From an uncultured Myxococcales bacterium (lineage in GTDB: Bacteria > Myxococcota_A > Bradymonadia > UBA7976 > UBA1532), in the NCBI GenBank assembly GCA_903847385.1, contig CAINDO010000129.1, positions 1-35,051 of the forward strand: a stretch of DNA of 35,051 nt, written 5' to 3'. The notes under the pieces were generated by a model, which was not told the origin of the DNA, ran no database searches, and was given only the letters and a program-made list of their open reading frames with translations. The translations under genes and the position numbers were made by a program. Shown here in pieces: positions 25,003-32,177 of the stretch. Numbering within the stretch: position 1 is the stretch's first letter; each line of letters opens with the position of its first letter.

Positions 25003-26004
25003 TCACGGGGCTCGAGGTTTCTCCCAGGCCTCGTCGCCCTGCACCATCTGACCGAAGTAGAACGTGACCTTGGCGGCGCCGATCCCAGGCGGGAGGCCGC
25101 CGAGCCGCGCCGTGTCGGCGTCGACCGCCGCTCGCAGGGCGGAGAGGCGCCCCCGCATCTCCCGCAGGAGTCCGCGGACCTCGTCTTCGCGCGGGTGTCC
25201 CGCGAAGAGGTCGAAGCTGTAGGTGCTGCCGCCCGTCTCGTCCGTCGCCTGCGTGCGCGCCGAGCCCAGCGCGATCCGCGCGCACAGCGTCGCCACCACC
25301 GCCTGGAAGTGGTCGAACACCGCCGCCTCCCAGCCCGCGCTCGCCGCGAGCGGGATCAGGTAGGACTCGCAGGTGTAGGTCACCGTCCCGGTGAGGTCCG
25401 TCGACCGCGTGATCTCGCCGGCCGCCTCCAGCGCGTGGAGGGCCGCGACCACCGCCTCCGGCGCGGCCCCCGTCTGCCGGGTGAGCATGTCCGCGGTGGC
25501 AGGCGCGGCGTGGTAGACCGCGACACGGAGCAAGGCCGCCAGGGCGTCCGGCTCGGCGGTACCGGTAGCGAGGGGCTCGACCCGGTACACGGCGGCGTCA
25601 CCCCGACCGGCAACGGACAGGAGCCCCGACTCCTGAAGCTCGCGCAGAACCGCGCGGACCATCCCCTCGTCGTCGTGGCGGAAACGCTCGAGGATCTCCA
25701 GCTTCGTGACCCGCTCATGGTCCCCCACGTGAGTGAGGACAGCCTCCCACAGGGTCCGGCCGCGCTCCGTCGCGCTCTCCTGACTGCGTCGCACGCGTTG
25801 CTGCCAAGTGCTCAGCGCCATGCCGAACATGCTGGCAATGACCTTGGCGCCGATGCCCTGCTGTCGCAGCTCGGCGACCAGCTCACCGAAGACCCGGTCC
25901 GCCACGTGGACGAGGGACGCCCGCGTCCCGGGCGCGGTGGCGAGCTGCGCGATGAAGACGATCGTCTGGCGGACGACCATGTCGATGAGCAGGTTGGCGT
26001 TCAT
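25003..26004 (-). CDS. Multi-winged-helix protein of a myxobacterial paralogous family
   Basis: A 333-residue protein starting MNANLLIDMVVRQTIVFIAQ at 26004. An N-terminal helical segment is followed by a helix-turn-helix-like unit (ELRQQGIGAKVIASMFGMAL, then STWQQRVRRSQES), a winged-helix unit (ERVTKLEILERFRHDDEGMV, LRELQESGLLSVAGRGDAAV) and a third one (LTRQTGAAPEAVVAALHALE, AAGEITRST). The C-terminal third ends YFGQMVQGDEAWEKPRAP. I recall near-identical N-termini in many uncharacterised proteins of large myxobacterial genomes, so this is probably a paralogous DNA-binding family; this is from memory and unverified. It has the same palindrome/TACGGT promoter as lipoproteins A and B (8 nt from -10 to ATG) and could be the regulator that reads it, which is inference. 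It converges with the HNH gene, 7 bp apart. Confidence 0.8.
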   Translation of the reverse strand: MNANLLIDMVVRQTIVFIAQLATAPGTRASLVHVADRVFGELVAELRQQGIGAKVIASMFGMALSTWQQRVRRSQESATERGRTLWEAVLTHVGDHERVTKLEILERFRHDDEGMVRAVLRELQESGLLSVAGRGDAAVYRVEPLATGTAEPDALAALLRVAVYHAAPATADMLTRQTGAAPEAVVAALHALEAAGEITRSTDLTGTVTYTCESYLIPLAASAGWEAAVFDHFQAVVATLCARIALGSARTQATDETGGSTYSFDLFAGHPREDEVRGLLREMRGRLSALRAAVDADTARLGGLPPGIGAAKVTFYFGQMVQGDEAWEKPRAP

Positions 26005-26056
26005 GGGCCAGCACCGTAGCACGCGCGCCGACACCGCCTGGAGTGTGGGAATTCAC
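26005..26056 (-). promoter_or_regulatory. Shared promoter module, site 3 (winged-helix gene)
   Basis: On the minus strand: GTGAATTCCCAC (26045-26056), 26 bp, TACGGT (26013-26018) within GCGTGCTACGGTG, 8 nt, ATG. The palindrome overlaps the stop codon of the ABC ATPase gene. The GCGTGCTACGGTG string is identical to that at sites 1 and 2, although the genes downstream are unrelated. TTGGCC is not present here. Confidence 0.55.
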
Positions 26057-27585
26057 ACCCCCTGGGCCCCGACCCCCCCGGCCATCGCCAGGCCGAGCGC
26101 CGGACGCGTCGCCGCTCCGGCGTCGACCTCGCTGACCACCCGGCCGCGATACATCACCACGATGCGGTCCGCCAGGCCCAGGATCTCGTCCAGCTCGGCG
26201 GAGACCAGAAGCACGGCCGCGCCCGCATCCCGGGCCGCCACGATCTCCCGGTGGAGCTGCTCGATCGCGCCGACGTCTACGCCACGCGTCGGCTGGTTGG
26301 CCACGAGGAGCCGCACCGTGCCGCTCAGCGCCCGCGCGAGCACGACCTTCTGCTGGTTGCCGCCGCTGAGGCTCTGACAGGTCGCCTCGGGTCCAGAGCC
26401 CCGGATGTCGAACGCCGCGAACAGACGCCGCGCGTTCTCGGCGACCGCAGCGAACCGGCGCAGGCCGAAACGCGCGAACGGCGGACGGTCGTGGCGACCG
26501 AGGACGAGGTTGTCCGCGATCGACCACCCCATGATGAGCGCGTGCCGATGGCGATCCTCGGGCACGTGTGCGACGCCTGCGTCCAAGAGGTGCCCCGGAG
26601 TGGCGCGGGTGACGTCGTCGCCGAGGAGGGTCAGCCGACCGCGTGCCGCCCGCCGCAGGCCGGTAACGACCTCGACCAGCTCCGTCTGACCGTTGCCCTG
26701 CACACCGGCGATGCCCAGGATCTCCCCGGCGCGCACGCGAAGCGACAGATCCTGCACGACTTCGATGCCGCGATGGTCCTCGACGCAGACGTTCTCCAGC
26801 ACGAGGACGTCCGGGCCGGGAGCCGCGACGCGCTTCTCGACCCGCAACGAGACATCCCGCCCGACCATCAACGTGGCCAGGCCAGCCTCGTCCGTCTCCG
26901 AGGGCGTGGTGGCGCCCACGATCCGGCCGCCGCGCATGACCGTGATGCGGTCGGCCACGGCGAGCACTTCGCGGAGTTTGTGTGTGATGAAGACGATCGA
27001 GACGCCCTCGGCGCGCAGGTCCCGCATGACACCGAAGAGCGCGTCGGCCTCCTGCGGCGTCAGGACCGCCGTCGGCTCGTCGAGAATCAACACACGGGCC
27101 TTACGGTAGAGGGCCTTGACGATCTCCACCCGCTGCTGCTGGCCCACCGAGAGCGTGTCCACGCGCGCGTCCGGGTCGATCTCCAGGCCGTAGCGGGCTG
27201 AGAGGGCGCGGAGTTCGTCAGCGACCTTGCGGCGCTCCAGGACCCCGCCGGCGCGCGTGACCTCGGCCCCGAGCATCACGTTCTCCGTGACCGTGAATAC
27301 GGGTACGAGCATGAAGTGCTGATGCACCATGCCGATGCCGAGCGCGATGGCATCGGTCGGCGTGCCGAGCGTCACGGTCCAGCCCTCGCGGCGGATCTCA
27401 CCGGCGTCCGGCGCCGACATGCCATAGAGCATGTTCATCAGGGTCGACTTGCCGGCCCCGTTCTCGCCCAGAAGGACGTGGATCTCGCCGGGCAGGAGCT
27501 CGAAGTCGACGGCGTCGTTGGCGACGAGGGCGCCGTAACGCTTCGTCAGGCCAGTGCAGGCCAGCGCGGGCGTGGGGGTGGTCAT
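26053..27585 (-). CDS. BMP-family ABC importer, double ATPase subunit
   Basis: A 510-residue protein with two fused nucleotide-binding domains, as in the sugar/nucleoside importer branch that includes RbsA and YufO/NupA-type proteins. Domain 1 has Walker A GENGAGKST (40-48), signature LSVGQQQRVE and Walker B VLILDEPTAVLTPQE. Domain 2 has a degenerate Walker A GVQGNGQTE, signature LSGGNQQKVVLARAL and Walker B LLVANQPTRGVDVGA, where the Asn-Gln replacing Asp-Glu is normal for this family's second site. It hydrolyses ATP to drive import by the two permeases encoded directly upstream; the gap to permease 2 is 2 bp. It is the last gene of the four-gene operon. Confidence 0.93.
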   Translation of the reverse strand: MTTPTPALACTGLTKRYGALVANDAVDFELLPGEIHVLLGENGAGKSTLMNMLYGMSAPDAGEIRREGWTVTLGTPTDAIALGIGMVHQHFMLVPVFTVTENVMLGAEVTRAGGVLERRKVADELRALSARYGLEIDPDARVDTLSVGQQQRVEIVKALYRKARVLILDEPTAVLTPQEADALFGVMRDLRAEGVSIVFITHKLREVLAVADRITVMRGGRIVGATTPSETDEAGLATLMVGRDVSLRVEKRVAAPGPDVLVLENVCVEDHRGIEVVQDLSLRVRAGEILGIAGVQGNGQTELVEVVTGLRRAARGRLTLLGDDVTRATPGHLLDAGVAHVPEDRHRHALIMGWSIADNLVLGRHDRPPFARFGLRRFAAVAENARRLFAAFDIRGSGPEATCQSLSGGNQQKVVLARALSGTVRLLVANQPTRGVDVGAIEQLHREIVAARDAGAAVLLVSAELDEILGLADRIVVMYRGRVVSEVDAGAATRPALGLAMAGGVGAQGV

Positions 27586-27587
27586 GC

Positions 27588-28664
27588 TCAGCCTCGCCCG
27601 TCGTCCGGATTGCCGTCGGCCGCTGGCGCCGTGGTCCGGCCCACCACACCGGTCAGTACGACCATGGTGAGCACGTAGGGCAACAGACCCACGATCGACG
27701 ACTGCTGCAGGAACGACAGACTCTCCGGGATGGCCTCGCGGAAGAACTGGAGGTTGATCTGCAGGGCCTGCGCGCTCCCGAAGAGCAGCGCGGCCCCGAG
27801 CGCCCCAAGGGGCGTCCAGTTCCCGAAGATCATGGCCGCCAGGGCGATGAAGCCGCGTCCGTTCGTCATCAACGGCTCAAAGCTCGGGACGCTCTCCAGC
27901 GTGAAGTACGCCCCGCCGAGGCCGGCGATCGCGCTGCCGATGAGGACGCTGCGGTGACGCACCGCCCGAACGTCGATGCCTACGGTCGCCGCGGCGCGCG
28001 GATGCTCACCCGCCGCACGTACCCGCAGCCCGAATCGCGTGAAGAACAGAACGAAGTGCGTGAGCGCGACCAGCAACAGCCCCGCGAAGGCGATGGGCTG
28101 CTGGTCGAAGATCGGCCCGACGACCGGCAGATCCGCCAGCAGGGGGATGCGCACGTGAGGCATCACACCGGCGGACTGCGGCGCGACGCCGCCGAAGAGA
28201 CCGCCGTGCTCGAACATCATCTGCCGGTTCAGAAACCCCGTCACGCCGACCGCGAACAGATCCACGACGACGCCGGCGATGATCTGATCGACCCGGAACG
28301 TCACCGCGAGTACGGAGAGCAGGAGGCCGACGAGCATCGCCGACACGACCGCCGCGCCCACGCCCCCGAGAAGGCACAGGCCCGCCGGGGCGGCCGTAAA
28401 GGTCGCCAGGGCCGTCGCCGCCGTCCAGCCGAAGAAGGCCGACGTGAGCATGGTGCCTTCGATGCCGATATTGACCACCCCAGCGCGCTCGCACCACACA
28501 CCGCAGAGCGCCCCCAGGGTCAGCGGCGTGGCCACCGCCAGGGTCGTCGACAGCATGCTGGCGATGATCTGGAGCGGCGGCACCCGCGCGCTGCCCACGA
28601 ACGCTGCGACGCCGACCAGCACGGAGATGATCGCGGCGATGAAGAGAAGACGGCGACGCTCCAT
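27588..28664 (-). CDS. BMP-family ABC importer, permease 2
   Basis: A 358-residue inner-membrane permease starting MERRRLLFIAAIISVLVGVA. It has eight to ten hydrophobic spans and the family's cytoplasmic coupling segments: LCGVWCERAGVVNIGIEGTM near the N-terminus and LRVRAAGEHPRAAATVGIDV in the middle. It is the YufQ/NupQ-like partner in nucleoside uptake systems that pair with a Med/PnrA-type binding protein. The ATG at 28664 was chosen because the frame upstream is shadow sequence of permease 1. The start lies 5 bp after the stop of permease 1, and the stop is 2 bp before the ATPase, so the operon is tightly coupled. Confidence 0.92.
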   Translation of the reverse strand: MERRRLLFIAAIISVLVGVAAFVGSARVPPLQIIASMLSTTLAVATPLTLGALCGVWCERAGVVNIGIEGTMLTSAFFGWTAATALATFTAAPAGLCLLGGVGAAVVSAMLVGLLLSVLAVTFRVDQIIAGVVVDLFAVGVTGFLNRQMMFEHGGLFGGVAPQSAGVMPHVRIPLLADLPVVGPIFDQQPIAFAGLLLVALTHFVLFFTRFGLRVRAAGEHPRAAATVGIDVRAVRHRSVLIGSAIAGLGGAYFTLESVPSFEPLMTNGRGFIALAAMIFGNWTPLGALGAALLFGSAQALQINLQFFREAIPESLSFLQQSSIVGLLPYVLTMVVLTGVVGRTTAPAADGNPDDGRG

Positions 28665-28669
28665 GTGGC

Positions 28670-29755
28670 TCACGCCCCCCAGCCGCGGGTCAGCGCCACG
28701 CGCTCGCCCGGCGTGCGAAGACGGTAGAGCTTGCGCACGATGACGTCCGCGGCGACGAAGAGCAGAATCAGGGCCTGGATCACGGAGATCACGTCGACCG
28801 GAATCTGGGTGAGGAACTGCATGCGGGTCGCGCCGTTGCGCATGGCGCCGAGCAGGAGCCCCGAGAGCACCACGCCGACCGGGTGGGTGCGGCCGAGCAG
28901 GGCCACGGCGATGGCGTCGAAGCCGTATCCGGCAGAGAATCCGAGCTCGTGTCGATGGTTGAGCGCCGTGACCTCGACCGCGCCGGCCAAACCGGCCAGA
29001 CCACCGGAAAGTGCCATCGCGATCACCGTGGTGCGCACGACCGGGATGCCGCCCGCCGCCGCGGCGTCCGGGTTGCTGCCGACGGCGCGCAGCTCGAAGC
29101 CCAGCGTGGTGCGACGCAACAGGAAGGCCACCCCGGCGGCGAGCACGAGCGCGAGCACAAACCCCCAATGCACCCGATACCGCTCGAGCAGCGTCGGCAG
29201 CTCGGCGCTGGCCGCGATCAACGGCGTGCGCGCGATGACGTTGCCCGGCTCGGGGTCCTTCAGAGCGCCGTTGAGCAGGAAGCTCACCATGTTGATCGCG
29301 ATGTAGTTGAGCATGATCGTGTTGATCACCTCGTGTGCGCCGGTCCTGGCCTTCAGCCAGCCCGGCAGGGCGCCCCAGAGCCCGCCGCCCATCACGCCGG
29401 CGAGCAGGGTCATCGGCAGATGCACGAGCGCGGGCAGGTCCGAACCGAACCACCGCGGCAGGCCGTAGCCGAAGAGCGCGGCCGTCAGCGCACCGACGGC
29501 GATCTGTCCCTCGGCACCGATGTTGAACAGACCCGCATGGAACGCCAGGGACACGGCGAGCCCCGCGAAGATGTAGGGGGTGGCCCAGACCGCCGTCTCG
29601 CTCAGCGCGCGCGCGGAGCCGAAGGCCCCCTGGAAGAGCCCGGTGTAGGCATCCCATGGGCTCGCGCCGGCGGCGGCGATGACACCCGCGCCCACGACGA
29701 GGGCCGTGAAGACCGCCAGGACGGGGACCAGAAGGGGTCGCAGCAGGGCGGTCAA
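28670..29755 (-). CDS. BMP-family ABC importer, permease 1
   Basis: A 361-residue inner-membrane permease with about ten spans, YufP/NupP-like. Recognisable blocks are ETAVWATPYIFAGLAVSLAF followed by HAGLFNIGAEGQIAVGALTA, then GAHEVINTIMLNYIAINMVS and the coupling helix GFELRAVGSNPDAAAAGGIP. These are the family signatures shared with ribose/nucleoside permeases. It forms the translocation channel together with permease 2. It starts 8 bp after the stop of the binding lipoprotein gene. ATG 29755 gives a normal family N-terminus (MTALLRPLLVPVLAVFTALV). Confidence 0.93.
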   Translation of the reverse strand: MTALLRPLLVPVLAVFTALVVGAGVIAAAGASPWDAYTGLFQGAFGSARALSETAVWATPYIFAGLAVSLAFHAGLFNIGAEGQIAVGALTAALFGYGLPRWFGSDLPALVHLPMTLLAGVMGGGLWGALPGWLKARTGAHEVINTIMLNYIAINMVSFLLNGALKDPEPGNVIARTPLIAASAELPTLLERYRVHWGFVLALVLAAGVAFLLRRTTLGFELRAVGSNPDAAAAGGIPVVRTTVIAMALSGGLAGLAGAVEVTALNHRHELGFSAGYGFDAIAVALLGRTHPVGVVLSGLLLGAMRNGATRMQFLTQIPVDVISVIQALILLFVAADVIVRKLYRLRTPGERVALTRGWGA

Positions 29756-29763
29756 GGCGAGCC

Positions 29764-30885
29764 TCAGGGGTTCGGCTTCACGGGCGCGACGCCGGTCTTG
29801 ACCGTGCCATCCTCGAGGCTCTTGGCGAGCGCGTCCATCTTGGCCTTCACGTCCGGCGCAACCTTGGCCTCCATGTCGTGGAACGGCGCGTAGCCCGCCT
29901 TGCCGAGCACGTTGCCGCTCTTGATGCTACCGTCCTTCGACGCCTTCAGCAGGTCGAAGACGCCGTCGTCGAGGCGCTTCATGGCGCTGCTGAGCAGGAC
30001 CTTTCTCGCCTCGGGGACCGTGAAGTACTGGTCCGTGTCGACGCCGATCGCGGGGACGTCCTTCTCCGCGGCGCCGAGCAGCGCGCCGTTGCCGGTCTTG
30101 CCGCCGCCGCCGAAGATGACGTCGACGCCCTTGTCGATCATCGAGTGGGCGGTGGTCTTGCCCCACTCGGGATCCGTGAAGGTGCGGTCCACGCCCACGT
30201 CGTTGTGATAGATGATGTTGAGCTCGGCCTTGGGGTTGGTCGCGACGACGCCGGCGCGGAAGCCCTCGCCGAAACGCCAGACCGGCGGGATCGCGTCCGT
30301 CGCGAGCACCGCCCCGATCTTGCCGGCCTTGCTGACCATGGCGGCCAAGGCGCCCACGAGATAGCCCGCCTGGTCCTCGGGGAAAATCAGCGCCGTGACG
30401 TTGGGGATTTCCTGGCCGGGGGCCTGGAACTGGTCGACCGCGATCATGCGGACGTCCGGGAACTGCTTCGCCGCCGCGCGCGTGGCCTCGCCGAGCGCGA
30501 AGCCCACCGTCACGACGGCGTCGTAGTGCTCGTCCGCGAAGGTCGCGATGTTCTTGGCGTAGTCCTTCGGGTCCGTCGTCTCGATGTACTGTGCGTGGGC
30601 GCCGAGCTCCTTCTGGGCGCGCTGAACGCCGCGCCAGGTGGACTCATTGAACGACTTGTCGTCGACCTTGCCGACGTCCGTCACGACACCGACGCAGAAG
30701 ACCTCGGGCTGGGCGCAGTCGGGACGCTCACCGGGCTTGGGGGTCGCAGGCGCGGCCGTGGTCGAAGCGGCGGCGGAACCCGGCGCCGCAGCCGGTCGAG
30801 CGGGACGGTCGCCTCCGGAGCAGGCGGCGAGCGCGACGGTGACGGTCAGGCCGGCGGTGGCGGCGACGAGGCGGCGAAGTTCCAT
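29764..30885 (-). CDS. BMP-family substrate-binding lipoprotein (probable nucleoside)
   Basis: A 373-residue lipoprotein (Med/PnrA/BmpA family) that captures substrate for the ABC importer encoded after it. The signal peptide MELRRLVAATAGLTVTVALA ends in lipobox ALAAC. A Ser/Ala/Pro linker precedes the mature fold, which opens with the diagnostic VGVVTDVGKVDDKSFNESTW. Further family marks are GFALGEATRAAAKQFPDVRM, YLVGALAAMVSKAGKIGAVL, DVIFGGGGKTGNGALLGAAE and IGVDTDQYFTVPE. Characterised relatives bind purine nucleosides, so nucleoside uptake is the best guess. It is the first gene of the operon. A -10-like TAACGT lies at 30920-30925, about 35 bp upstream. Confidence 0.93.
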   Translation of the reverse strand: MELRRLVAATAGLTVTVALAACSGGDRPARPAAAPGSAAASTTAAPATPKPGERPDCAQPEVFCVGVVTDVGKVDDKSFNESTWRGVQRAQKELGAHAQYIETTDPKDYAKNIATFADEHYDAVVTVGFALGEATRAAAKQFPDVRMIAVDQFQAPGQEIPNVTALIFPEDQAGYLVGALAAMVSKAGKIGAVLATDAIPPVWRFGEGFRAGVVATNPKAELNIIYHNDVGVDRTFTDPEWGKTTAHSMIDKGVDVIFGGGGKTGNGALLGAAEKDVPAIGVDTDQYFTVPEARKVLLSSAMKRLDDGVFDLLKASKDGSIKSGNVLGKAGYAPFHDMEAKVAPDVKAKMDALAKSLEDGTVKTGVAPVKPNP

Positions 30886-30919
30886 CGGTGTCGTCCAGGT
30901 GCAGGGTGCAGGGCGTGGG

Positions 30920-30925
30920 ACGTTA
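30920..30925 (-). promoter_or_regulatory. Candidate -10 box of the BMP/ABC operon
   Basis: TAACGT on the minus strand fits TANNNT and leaves a leader of about 28 nt. No convincing -35 was found. The rest of the 191 bp divergent region (30886-31076) contains a GC-rich inverted repeat CGGGCG/CGCCCG (30948-30965) and the direct repeat GTGCAGGGTGCAGGG (30899-30913). Confidence 0.3.
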
Positions 30926-31076
30926 CACCATGCGGTGGGCCGCGTCACGGGCGGCTCGTCGCCCGGCGAGGCGCACTCCGATTCGGGTTTCTCCCGAGGG
31001 TGCCAGTGGACACACATGTCACCCAATCTCCGCGCAGCGCCGACATTGTGAGAGACGCCGCCCCTGGAGGAACCCC

Positions 31077-32039
31077 ATGCTGCTCTGGCTCTTCGGACGA
31101 ATGAACGCGCTCGCCACCGCGCCCGTGACGACGCAGCCGACCGACCAGACCGCGATGCCGGCCATGCCCGAGGCCTACCCCACCTGGCGCGCCGCTGCGG
31201 AGCGCCTGCTCGCTCGGCGGGCGGACCTGGTGCCCGCGCTGCCCAACGCGGCCGCCCGGGCGCTCGCGCTCCTCCGCCGGGCGCCCGAGGACACCGACGC
31301 CGCCACCGCCGCGCTCGCCGCGGATCCGGCGCTCTCGGCCGAGGTTCACCGGGTCGCCCGGGAATTCGGCACCACCCACGTGGGGAACCCGGGCGCGCTC
31401 GAGGGCGCCCTGGCGGGGCTGATTCCGGCCTGGCGGACCCGCGCCGTGCTGACGGCGGCGATCCTGCGGGTGCTCCGGACGGACATCGCTCACCTCGACC
31501 AGCGGATCGCCACCGCCGCCGACCGAACCCTCCGCCACGTGCTGACTTCGGCCCTCGCCGCCGAGCGCCTCGCCGCCGTGCGCGACCCCGCCGCCGGCGC
31601 CGCCGCTTTCGAGGCCGGCCTGCTTCACGCCCTCGGACGCGCCGTCGCCCTGCGCGCCGTGGCCGCCGTCGTGCCGCCCCAGGCCCACGGACCGCACGGC
31701 CGCGCGCACGTCGTCGCCTCGCTCGTCGAGGGGCTGCAGTTCGAGTGCGCACGCCGGGTCCTCGCGACCTGGCCCCTGCCCACGGACGTACTCGCCGCCG
31801 CCCGCGGCGTGCTCGAGACCAACGTCGACCCCGTCGAGCTGCCCCGCGCCTCGCACCTGGTCCGCGTCGTCGCCCACATCGACGCCTCCGCCCGTGACCG
31901 CCACGCCCGCATCGGCCTGCGCGAGGAGCTCCTCGAGAGCCTGCGCGCGCTGGACATCCCTCTGGGCCGTCTCGCCGTGGTCGAGGCCGAAGTCGAGGCG
32001 GTCCGGGAGACCGTCGCCCGTCTGGTCGGCGCGCTTTGA
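31077..32039 (+). CDS. HDOD-domain protein
   Basis: A 320-residue all-helical protein of HDOD type, an HD-related output domain without the catalytic metal ligands that is common in bacterial signalling. The fold begins LPNAAARALALLRRAPEDTD followed by LAADPALSAEVHRVAREFG, the typical HDOD entry. It continues with EGALAGLIPAWRTRAVLTAA and AAAFEAGLLHALGRAVALRA, where HDOD proteins keep a GLLHxxG segment. The last 90 residues are helical and may dimerise. No receiver, GGDEF or PAS domain is fused. A good Shine-Dalgarno sequence (GGAGG, 31065-31070) precedes the ATG at 31077, unlike the leaderless genes nearby. Divergent from the ABC operon. The pathway it serves is unknown. Confidence 0.82.
   Translation: MLLWLFGRMNALATAPVTTQPTDQTAMPAMPEAYPTWRAAAERLLARRADLVPALPNAAARALALLRRAPEDTDAATAALAADPALSAEVHRVAREFGTTHVGNPGALEGALAGLIPAWRTRAVLTAAILRVLRTDIAHLDQRIATAADRTLRHVLTSALAAERLAAVRDPAAGAAAFEAGLLHALGRAVALRAVAAVVPPQAHGPHGRAHVVASLVEGLQFECARRVLATWPLPTDVLAAARGVLETNVDPVELPRASHLVRVVAHIDASARDRHARIGLREELLESLRALDIPLGRLAVVEAEVEAVRETVARLVGAL
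31375..31384. repeat. Palindrome CCCACGTGGG, copy 4
   Basis: A 10 bp perfect palindrome (ACCCACGTGGGG in context) within the HDOD gene, read as His-Val-Gly. It matches the inner ten bases of the three 12 bp copies. Confidence 0.5.
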
Positions 32040-32091
32040 GGCGGCGTCACGGGCTACGTCGGCGACACGAGCGAGCGAATCGGGGGTGAGC

Positions 32092-32121
32092 TTGCGACCC
32101 CTGCGCTTCCCCGGGTACCTT
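32092..32121 (+). promoter_or_regulatory. Candidate promoter of the second MopE-type gene
   Basis: TTGCGA (32092-32097) and TACCTT (32116-32121), 18 bp apart, lie in the 138 bp between the HDOD stop and the ATG at 32178. A strong AGGAGG (32168-32173) sits 4 nt before the ATG. This gene therefore has a conventional leader, unlike its paralogue at 11518. Confidence 0.45.
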
Positions 32122-32177
32122 GCGAAGATTGCGGCCACCGCGCCGTCTCGCTCGGAAATCGACCTCAGGAGGAGTGC

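Noticed and set aside
28665..29657. Long N-terminal extension of permease 2
   Set aside because: The extension is the shadow of permease 1 in another frame; the true start is at 28664 beside the permease 1 stop.
30886..31752. N-terminal extension of the BMP lipoprotein through the divergent HDOD gene
   Set aside because: It is Arg/Pro-rich shadow sequence; a canonical signal peptide with lipobox begins at 30885.
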